A stretch of DNA of 12,861 nt from Deltaproteobacteria bacterium (lineage in GTDB: Bacteria; Desulfobacterota; DSM-4660; Desulfatiglandales; Desulfatiglandaceae). The notes under the pieces were generated by a model. The model ran no database searches. It saw only the letters and a list, made by a program, of their open reading frames with translations, and was not told the DNA's origin. The position numbers and the translations under genes were made by a program. How positions within the stretch are numbered: position 1 is the first letter of the stretch; every line of letters starts with the position of its first letter. Where the stretch lies: positions 1 to 12,861 of the forward strand of contig JAOZQV010000062.1 in the NCBI GenBank assembly GCA_029932035.1, in the 5' to 3' direction. Below, piece by piece: positions 5,805-11,234 of the stretch.

Positions 5805-7385
5805 TCAACGCAGGCATGCCTTGACAAAGCCGTAGAAGAGCGGGGCGGGGTATTCCATCCTTGATTTGAGTTCAGGGTGGGCCTGCGTGGCAGCAAAAAA
5901 TCTTAATTGCGGTAATTCAATAAACTCTACCAGCCTCCTGTCCGGGGATATCCCGGAAAAAACCATTCCCTTCTCCTGCAGAATCAGATGATAGTCAGGA
6001 TTTACCTCATACCGGTGTCTGTGTCTTTCTGACACCTCTTTGCTGCCGTAGAGAGAATGCACAATCGTCCCCTCCTTGAGTGCAGCAGGATAGGCCCCGA
6101 GCCTCATTGTCCCGCCCTTTTCGGTAATCTTTTTTTGTTCCGGGAGGATATCAATCACCGGATGGGGCGTATCAGTACCCATCTCAGTCGAATTAGCCCC
6201 TGTCAGATTGCAGAGGTTCCTTGCGAATTCAATAATGGCTAACTGGAGCCCGAGACAAAGGCCTAAAAAGGGGATATCTCGTTCCCTGGCCAAACGGATC
6301 GCCTCAATCTTGCCCTCTGTGCCCCGTGATCCGAAACCGCCTGGGACGACCAGGCCATCCACACCGTCTAAGAAAGAAGCGTCCTTCAGATCTGTGGTTT
6401 CAACCCACTTGAGGTCTATCTTGCAGCTCAGATGTGCCGAGCAATGATTAAAAGATTCTATGATAGAGGCATAGGAGTCCTCTAATCTGGTATATTTCCC
6501 GCACATGGCAACAGTGATTTGTCTGTCAGGGTTTCTGATATTTTCGACCAGCTTTTTCCATTTTCTCAGATCAGGCGGGCTGTATATGTTGAGTTTTTTG
6601 TGGATAATCTCGGGGAGGCCTTCCTGCTCAAAAATAATCGGTATCTCGTAGATATCATCTACATCCAGACCGGTAATCACTGCATCGGGATGGACATCGC
6701 AGAAGCTGGAGATCTTGTCCTTGATTTCTTTGGTCAAAAAATCCGGGCATCTGCCTATGATGATATCAGGAAAGATCCCCCGCTGTTTCAAGAGATTCAC
6801 ACTCTGCTGCGTGGGTTTGGATTTTTGTTCATTAACCCCGTACGGAACCGGCACATAAGTCAAATGGATATAAATGATGTTGTCCCGACCCACGTCCTCT
6901 TTCATCTGTCTCATGGCCTCTAAAAAGAGCTCGTTTTCGATGTCCCCTACTGTTCCGCCAATCTCTATGATAACCAAGTCAGGTTTTTCTTCCTGGACTA
7001 TTTCAAATATGTGGTTTTTTATTACATCTGTCACATGAGGAATGTACTGAACTGTCTTTCCAAGATAGTCGCCCTTGCGCTCCTTTTTCCTGACCATGTT
7101 GAATACTTTGCCCATGGTCAGGTTCCACCTTGATTTGCACGTCACCCCCAAGAACCGTTCGTAATGACCGAAGTCCATGTCTACCTCTGCCCCGTCGTCT
7201 AACACAAATACCTCGCCATGTTCAAATGGGTTCATGGTGCCAGGGTCTACATTAAGATAGCCGTCACATTTGATTGGGATGATTTTGAGTTTTGAGGAGA
7301 GAAGGTGGCCGATAGAAGCAGCGGCGATCCCTTTGCCAAGGCCTGAAAGGACGCCACCCGTAACGGAGATGTATTTTGTAGGCAT
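5805..7385 (-). CDS. pyrG: CTP synthase (glutamine-hydrolysing)
   Basis: Converts UTP, ATP and glutamine to CTP, the last step of de novo pyrimidine nucleotide synthesis. The 526-residue protein has both family domains. The synthase domain starts with VTGGVLSGLGKG (P-loop, G-x-GKG at residues 14-19) and includes NVDPGTMNPFEHGEVF, GHYERF, KGDYLGKTVQ and EIGGTVGDIE (E141). The glutaminase domain has the nucleophile Cys377 in GLCLGLQ and the His503-Glu505 pair in HPELKSR. Several usually invariant positions differ: KCDGY (39-43) replaces the common K-[LIM]-DPY, and GLCLGLQ replaces GICLGMQ. ATG 7385 is preferred because AAAGGA lies 12 bases upstream; an in-frame TTG at 7406 would add seven residues without a ribosome binding site. 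It converges on the transpeptidase gene across 10 bases with no terminator visible. Confidence 0.95.
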   Translation of the reverse strand: MPTKYISVTGGVLSGLGKGIAAASIGHLLSSKLKIIPIKCDGYLNVDPGTMNPFEHGEVFVLDDGAEVDMDFGHYERFLGVTCKSRWNLTMGKVFNMVRKKERKGDYLGKTVQYIPHVTDVIKNHIFEIVQEEKPDLVIIEIGGTVGDIENELFLEAMRQMKEDVGRDNIIYIHLTYVPVPYGVNEQKSKPTQQSVNLLKQRGIFPDIIIGRCPDFLTKEIKDKISSFCDVHPDAVITGLDVDDIYEIPIIFEQEGLPEIIHKKLNIYSPPDLRKWKKLVENIRNPDRQITVAMCGKYTRLEDSYASIIESFNHCSAHLSCKIDLKWVETTDLKDASFLDGVDGLVVPGGFGSRGTEGKIEAIRLARERDIPFLGLCLGLQLAIIEFARNLCNLTGANSTEMGTDTPHPVIDILPEQKKITEKGGTMRLGAYPAALKEGTIVHSLYGSKEVSERHRHRYEVNPDYHLILQEKGMVFSGISPDRRLVEFIELPQLRFFAATQAHPELKSRMEYPAPLFYGFVKACLR

Positions 7386-7469
7386 TTGGATCGGTATTCC
7401 TTTCAAAAGTTTGTATTGGGCATATGGCCAAACCTATGCCTGTTCACAGAATTAATCAAGCAGTAAATT

Positions 7470-7493
7470 GGGGCCCGCATTTTTCAGAGCCCC
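7470..7493. repeat. GC-rich inverted repeat between pgeF and pyrG
   Basis: GGGGC (7470-7474) and GCCCC (7489-7493) are perfect arms around a 14-base AT-rich loop in the 142-base gap between pgeF and pyrG. On the minus strand it lies after the pgeF stop and is followed by AATTT rather than a T run, so it is at best a weak terminator. Confidence 0.3.
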
Positions 7494-7527
7494 GTGGTGC
7501 TCCTGCCTCAAGGTTGTGGGCCGGGAA

Positions 7528-8328
7528 TTATATCAACATAACCACGGTCCCGAATCGGCCTGTCTCCCCCTCACCCCTATAGGAGTAGAAAAGGTCAGTC
7601 CTGCAGCGGGTGCAAATACCGGAAATTTCAATATTCTCCTGTCTGAGGCCCGCATTTACAAGTTGCCACTCACTGATAGCCCACAGATTGAAGTGGTTTT
7701 CGCTGACCATGAATTTTTCGAAGCCATTTGGGAATATCTTTTCATGGCCTACAAATTCAGCGCAGCAGGGCCCGAGAGAGGGTCCGATGGTCGCCAGGAG
7801 ATCGTGTCTCTTGCAGTCAAAATCCTGTTTCATTCGTGTAACAACGTTTCCGAGTATGTTTTTGGCATTCCCCCGCCAACCACAATGGACGTTGGCCGCC
7901 ACTCCTTTTTCGGGATCAAATATTATGATCCCCTGGCAGTCCGCCTGCTTCACTAAGATAGCAATATTAAGAGCATCTGTTATAACGGCGTCTACGGACG
8001 GGGTTTCAATCTTTCTGTCCATGTGCTCCGGTCTAAAGACAAAAATACTGTTACCATGAGACTGGTTCATGAAGATGAGATGGTTGGCGCCAAGGGCATT
8101 CTTGATAATTGCAAGATTTGACGCTACATTCCGTGGCAGATCTCCCACGTCATAACTGGTATTCAGGAAGTGATAGGGGGGACTGCTCGTGCCCCCCTGT
8201 CTCGTAAAAACCCCGTGGACAAGCTGTGGATGATGGGAAAGACTGGGGTACCGGAAATATGGGACAGGTTCTCTTGTCCATAAAAGGCCGGATAGATCAG
8301 ATGCGCCAATTCTTGGTGAAGAGCTCAT
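7528..8328 (-). CDS. pgeF: PgeF/YfiH family protein (peptidoglycan editing factor / purine nucleoside phosphorylase)
   Basis: Member of the YfiH/DUF152 (former 'laccase domain') family. Characterised relatives phosphorolyse adenosine and inosine or deaminate adenosine, and E. coli PgeF keeps L-Ser out of the peptidoglycan stem peptide. The 266-residue protein contains the three metal ligands of the family: His91 in NQSHGNS, Cys131 in QADCQGIIIFDP and His148 in ANVHCGWRG. Also typical are TRQGG near residue 42, TIGPSLGPCC, and the C-terminal CTRCRTDLFYSYR...TGR. Length is normal for the family. The start at ATG 8328 has no Shine-Dalgarno, and no better initiator is visible. It begins about 34 bases after the SRP RNA on the same strand with no terminator between, so it may share that transcript. 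Confidence 0.9.
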   Translation of the reverse strand: MSSSPRIGASDLSGLLWTREPVPYFRYPSLSHHPQLVHGVFTRQGGTSSPPYHFLNTSYDVGDLPRNVASNLAIIKNALGANHLIFMNQSHGNSIFVFRPEHMDRKIETPSVDAVITDALNIAILVKQADCQGIIIFDPEKGVAANVHCGWRGNAKNILGNVVTRMKQDFDCKRHDLLATIGPSLGPCCAEFVGHEKIFPNGFEKFMVSENHFNLWAISEWQLVNAGLRQENIEISGICTRCRTDLFYSYRGEGETGRFGTVVMLI

Positions 8329-8361
8329 GAGAAAGGAATGTTTGGGGAGATTTTAATGGAA

Positions 8362-8640
8362 GTCCTTGGCCGTGCATCCTCATTCGAACAGAGACCAAGT
8401 TGTCCTTGCCACCCGGAGAAAGGGCATAGATACCATCACGACACAGGCCTTCTTACTTACCGCTGCTTCCTCCCGGATCTGACGGGGTTCGCAAGCGCCT
8501 GTTACGTGAGGTCCATGTCAACTCCAAATGTGACAGAGGGTCAACTTGGATCAAGGCTCTCCTGAAGGATTTTCAACCCCGCATGAGCGGATTTCGGGTT
8601 ACAGGACACCGCTAACGCCCCATCTAGCACGACCAAGGTC
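8362..8640 (-). ncRNA. ffs: Signal recognition particle RNA, long form with Alu domain
   Basis: RNA core of the signal recognition particle, which with Ffh delivers nascent membrane and secreted proteins to the translocon. On the minus strand the Ffh-binding domain IV apex is unmistakable: GTCAGATCCGGGAGGAAGCA at 8483-8464, with a GGGA tetraloop and the asymmetric internal loop. The ends pair: CCTTGGTCGTGC (8638-8627) with GCACGGCCAAGG (8375-8364), twelve pairs with one G-U. The 5' part has Alu-domain motifs, GGTGTCCTGTAA followed by AATCCGCTCATGCGGGG, closely resembling the Bacillus scRNA. The total of about 279 bases fits the long bacterial class rather than the roughly 110-base 4.5S form. 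Ends are set from the closing helix and may be off by several bases. It starts 17 bases after the HU gene and ends about 34 bases before pgeF. Confidence 0.93.
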
Positions 8641-8655
8641 CTCAAAGGCAAGGGT

Positions 8656-8683
8656 ACTAAAAGAGATCTACCCTCTCTTTCAA
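8656..8683 (-). promoter_or_regulatory. Possible SRP RNA promoter within the 3' end of the HU gene
   Basis: On the minus strand TTGAAA (8683-8678, four of six -35 matches) and TTTAGT (8661-8656, four of six -10 matches) are separated by 16 bases, overlapping the last codons of the HU gene. Initiation would fall near 8649, a few bases before the paired 5' end of the SRP RNA. The RNA could instead come from processing of the HU transcript. Confidence 0.3.
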
Positions 8684-8935
8684 TTCTTTTCCCACTTTGA
8701 AAAAGGGAAGTTTCTTACTTTCTACCTTTATCATTTCTCCTGTCTTGGGGTTCCGGCCTTTGTAGCCGTCATATTCCTTTACCTTAAAACTTCCGAGTCC
8801 TCTGATTTCGACCCTCTCACCCCTGATGAGAGCTGATTCCACTTCTCCAAAGACAGTGTTCACCACTACCTCCGCGTTTCTGATGGGTAAATTCTCTTCT
8901 TTGGCCAAGGATTCTATCAACTGTGATTTGTTCAT
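8657..8935 (-). CDS. HU/IHF family DNA-binding protein
   Basis: Small dimeric nucleoid protein that bends DNA. The 92-residue length is standard. The N-terminal helices (MNKSQLIESLAKEENLP...VVNTVFGEVESAL) form the dimer body, followed by VEIRGLGSFKVKEY and the DNA-gripping beta arm with the signature GRNPKTGE (60-67), whose proline intercalates in HU and IHF. The ending LPFFKVGKELKERV is closer to IHF-beta (PHFKPGKELR) than to typical HU, but sequence alone does not settle whether it is a homodimeric HU or an IHF subunit, so no symbol is given. The start at 8935 is supported by a strong ribosome binding site, AGGGGGAG, a few bases upstream. It is first in the leftward series HU, SRP RNA, pgeF, pyrG. 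Confidence 0.93.
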   Translation of the reverse strand: MNKSQLIESLAKEENLPIRNAEVVVNTVFGEVESALIRGERVEIRGLGSFKVKEYDGYKGRNPKTGEMIKVESKKLPFFKVGKELKERVDLF

Positions 8936-9199
8936 CTCTCCCCCTAGTGAGACCTTTACAAAATACTCCTTTCAAGTTCCTTTTCCCAAAATGTCATAAA
9001 TCTTCTGAAAAAGATTTTTGATTGGCCGCATGTCAGAGTACGGGCACGTACACACAGGAAACCCGTGTTCGAAGATGTAGGGATCTTCTATAATTAAGTT
9101 ACGCAGGTTGATAGAAAATAGTTGATCAAAGGTAGCAAGTCAAGGATAAATCGGCAAAAAATATGCCATGAATAACTAAAAAAAGGATAGATACTCTGG

Positions 9200-9210
9200 A
9201 ACGGACCGTT
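9200..9210. promoter_or_regulatory. Short palindrome AACGG-A-CCGTT
   Basis: Perfect 5-bp inverted arms separated by one base, about 150 bases upstream of hisC. The size and symmetry would suit a small regulator's half-sites, but a palindrome this short occurs often by chance and no regulator gene is nearby. Confidence 0.2.
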
Positions 9211-9255
9211 TACATTTGCGTCGCCTTTCGCTATAAGAAGCACGAGCAACTTTAG

Positions 9256-9283
9256 GCACTCCGAACTCGTAACTTCAAACTTG
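9256..9283. repeat. Heptamer-phased repeat block (GAACTTC type)
   Basis: Four units in exact 7-base phase: GCACTCC, GAACTCG, TAACTTC, AAACTTG, sharing N-[AC]-A-C-T-[CT]-N. Found between the HU gene and hisC, 24 bases before a second heptamer block. Confidence 0.55.
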
Positions 9284-9307
9284 GAAAAACCAGTATCCAG
9301 ATCGGTT

Positions 9308-9342
9308 CAATAGTCAATAGTCAATATTAAATATTAAATTAC
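9308..9342. repeat. Heptamer-phased repeat block (CAATAGT type) before hisC
   Basis: Five units in exact 7-base phase: CAATAGT, CAATAGT, CAATATT, AAATATT, AAATTAC. The first two are identical and the others decay stepwise. The block ends one base before the hisC ribosome binding site, so it would lie in the hisC leader or overlap its promoter. Confidence 0.7.
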
Positions 9343-9356
9343 AGAGGGTGTTCGGT

Positions 9357-10442
9357 ATGAGAAAATTAGTACGAAAAGGGGTAGAGGAGTTGGTGCCCTA
9401 TCCGCCAGGGAAGCCTATAGAAGAACTTGAAAGAGAACTGGGGATCAAGGGTTCCATTAAATTGGCTTCCAATGAAAACCCGTTGGGGCCATCTCCTTTG
9501 GCCGTCCAGGCGGTGATGGATAAGGTTTCTACCCTTAACCGATACCCTGATGGGAGCGGCTATTATCTCAAGTCAAAGCTGAGCGAAAAATTTAATATAC
9601 CCTCTGGTCAGATTGTCTTGGGGAACGGTTCAAATGAGCTGATTGAACTAATCATTAGAACATTTATGTCCTCCGGAGATCATGCAATACAGCCATTCCC
9701 CTCCTTTTTGGTCTACGAAAAGATAGTCACAGGGGCCGGGGGCGATATGACATCTGTCTCTCTCTCGAATCTCAGTATCGATTTAAAGGGGATACTCAAC
9801 GCAATTACCCCAAAGACCAAGGTCATATTCATCTGCAATCCAAATAACCCAACCGGCGGCGCCATTTCAAAGGATGAAATGATCCAATTCTTACGAGAGA
9901 TTCCGGGAGATATCATCGTGGTATTAGATGAGGCCTATTGCGAATTTGTCACCGATGAAAAGACGGCAAATGGCATTGACCTGTTGGACGAACACCCTTT
10001 TCTGTGCGTGTTGAGGACCTTTTCAAAGCTGTACGGCCTTGCCGGATTGAGAATCGGTTACGGATTTGCTTCAGAAATGGTAGTTGAATATATGAACCGG
10101 GTCAGACAGCCTTTTAATGCGAATACCTTGGCCCAGGCGGCTGCCACCGCCGCGCTGGACGATTCTGCATTTGTACATAGAACTCTTCAGGTGGTCCGAG
10201 AGGGCCTTCACTATTTATGCCACAATCTTGATGAAATCGGCGTTCAATATATCCCTACACAGACCAATTTCTTTTTGATAAAAGTACCCGGCGGAGGGAA
10301 AAGGGTTTACGAATTGATGCTCAAGCAAGGGGTTATCGTTCGATCCATGGATAGTTATGACCTTCCCGATTATATCCGGATATCCGTTGGCTTACCGGAA
10401 GAGAACGAAAGGTTTATCGAGACTCTTCGAAAGGTAATATGA
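9357..10442 (+). CDS. hisC: Histidinol-phosphate aminotransferase (HisC family)
   Basis: Fold-type I PLP enzyme that transaminates imidazole-acetol phosphate with glutamate in histidine synthesis; many HisC proteins also act on aromatic keto acids. From ATG 9357 it has 361 residues, the usual length. Family motifs are SNENPLGPSP (38-47), NPNNPTG (161-167), LDEAYCEF (D191 binds the PLP ring), TFSKLYGLAGLRIGYG with Schiff-base Lys224 and Arg232, and the C-terminal YIRISVG with the substrate-carboxylate arginine. GAGGGTG at 9344-9350 is placed correctly for ATG 9357; the GTG at 9348 lies inside that ribosome binding site and is unlikely to start translation. It overlaps cmk by ATGA. Being next to cmk-rpsA rather than his genes leaves open a role in phenylalanine or tyrosine synthesis. 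Confidence 0.93.
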   Translation: MRKLVRKGVEELVPYPPGKPIEELERELGIKGSIKLASNENPLGPSPLAVQAVMDKVSTLNRYPDGSGYYLKSKLSEKFNIPSGQIVLGNGSNELIELIIRTFMSSGDHAIQPFPSFLVYEKIVTGAGGDMTSVSLSNLSIDLKGILNAITPKTKVIFICNPNNPTGGAISKDEMIQFLREIPGDIIVVLDEAYCEFVTDEKTANGIDLLDEHPFLCVLRTFSKLYGLAGLRIGYGFASEMVVEYMNRVRQPFNANTLAQAAATAALDDSAFVHRTLQVVREGLHYLCHNLDEIGVQYIPTQTNFFLIKVPGGGKRVYELMLKQGVIVRSMDSYDLPDYIRISVGLPEENERFIETLRKVI

Positions 10443-11101
10443 ATCACATTATAACCATTGATGGTCCGGCCGGGTCCGGTAAGAGTACCATTAGTCGTAT
10501 ATTGGCCAAGAAAATCGGCTATTCATATCTCGATACCGGCGCTATGTATAGGGCTGTTGCGCTTGTAGCGAAAAGAAAAGGTGTGGGTTTTCACGACGAT
10601 AAGGGATTAGGGATACTGTGCAACTCCTTAAATCTTCAATTTGACAGAGATGCAGATCCTCCGAGACTACTGCTCGGTAAAGAAGATATCTCAGGCCTCA
10701 TCAGAAGCCCGGAAATGGATATGCTTTCCTCCAAGGTATCTGCGGTCGGTGAAGTCAGGGAGGCGATGACCGGCCTTCAACGCAAGATCGCCAAAGGGAG
10801 CGGATATGTGGCCGAGGGGAGGGATATGGGAACAGTGGTGTTCCCAGAAGCTGATTGGAAATTCTACCTTACGGCTTCCTGTGAATCAAGGGCGGGTAGG
10901 AGATATGAAGAACTCTTGGGACGCGGTGAAACAGTGCTCAGGAACGTTGTGGAGGCGGATCTTAAAAAGAGGGATAATCAGGACCGAAACCGACCTCTGT
11001 CTCCTTTAAGACCGGCAGAGGACGCTTTAATAATTGACTCAACGACCTTAACTATTGAAGAGGTTGTTGAAGTGATGCTTAATCATCTCAAGCAATCATA
11101 A
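10439..11101 (+). CDS. cmk: Cytidylate kinase (CMP kinase)
   Basis: Phosphorylates CMP and dCMP with ATP, recycling nucleotides from RNA and lipid turnover and supplying CDP. The 220-residue protein shows the P-loop GPAGSGKST (9-17), LDTGAMYRA (31-39), the substrate-binding VAEGRDMGTVVFP (124-136), and the lid and specificity segment RDNQDRNRPLSPL (178-190) ending in ALIIDSTTL. This is the normal bacterial type. The ATG overlaps the hisC stop (ATGA), with AAAGG 4 bases upstream inside hisC, so the two genes are translationally coupled. rpsA follows after 133 bases with its own promoter. CMP kinase directly upstream of rpsA is a widely conserved arrangement. Confidence 0.97.
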   Translation: MNHIITIDGPAGSGKSTISRILAKKIGYSYLDTGAMYRAVALVAKRKGVGFHDDKGLGILCNSLNLQFDRDADPPRLLLGKEDISGLIRSPEMDMLSSKVSAVGEVREAMTGLQRKIAKGSGYVAEGRDMGTVVFPEADWKFYLTASCESRAGRRYEELLGRGETVLRNVVEADLKKRDNQDRNRPLSPLRPAEDALIIDSTTLTIEEVVEVMLNHLKQS

Positions 11102-11141
11102 AGTAGCACAACTGCAATTGCTGGTTTTTAGCAAATAATAG

Positions 11142-11170
11142 TTGATATTCTATTTTGGCTTTGATATATT
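11142..11170 (+). promoter_or_regulatory. Predicted sigma70-type promoter of rpsA
   Basis: TTGATA (11142-11147) and TATATT (11165-11170) each match consensus at five of six positions with the ideal 17-base spacer. Transcription would begin near 11177, giving an AT-rich leader of about 58 bases that carries AGGGGG (11218-11223). This is the best promoter in the window and fits a highly expressed ribosomal protein gene. Confidence 0.7.
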
Positions 11171-11234
11171 ATAAAATTTGAAAGATTTGCAGAGAGGGAA
11201 AATAGGCTAAAACACTTAGGGGGTATTTACGTTA

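Larger units (their letters stand above)
8936..9356. other. Divergent intergenic region between the HU gene and hisC
   Basis: About 420 bases without a gene I can support. It holds the HU ribosome binding site at its left end, a 5-bp stem ACGGG/CCCGT around 9040-9065, an isolated TATAAT (9089-9094, plus strand) without a good -35 partner, a short palindrome (9200-9210), and two heptamer-phased repeat blocks (9256-9283 and 9308-9342) leading to the hisC ribosome binding site. I find no tRNA or known riboswitch. Confidence 0.6.

Noticed and set aside
7386..7406. TTG start for PyrG seven residues upstream
   Set aside because: No ribosome binding site precedes it, and AAAGGA is located for the ATG at 7385.
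7468..7956. 162-residue plus-strand frame
   Set aside because: It is antisense to pgeF, which has clear catalytic motifs.
8338..8565. Possible 75-residue protein on the plus strand
   Set aside because: It runs antisense through the SRP RNA gene; the conserved DNA is fully explained by the RNA and the protein has no recognisable domain.
8546..8836. Possible 96-residue protein on the plus strand
   Set aside because: It lies antisense to the SRP RNA 5' part and the HU gene, so it is a shadow frame.
9348..9350. GTG start for HisC
   Set aside because: The GTG is part of the GAGGGTG ribosome binding site for ATG 9357.
11102..11130. Terminator after cmk
   Set aside because: A T run follows GCAATTGC, but the possible stem is short and full of mismatches, so it is not called.
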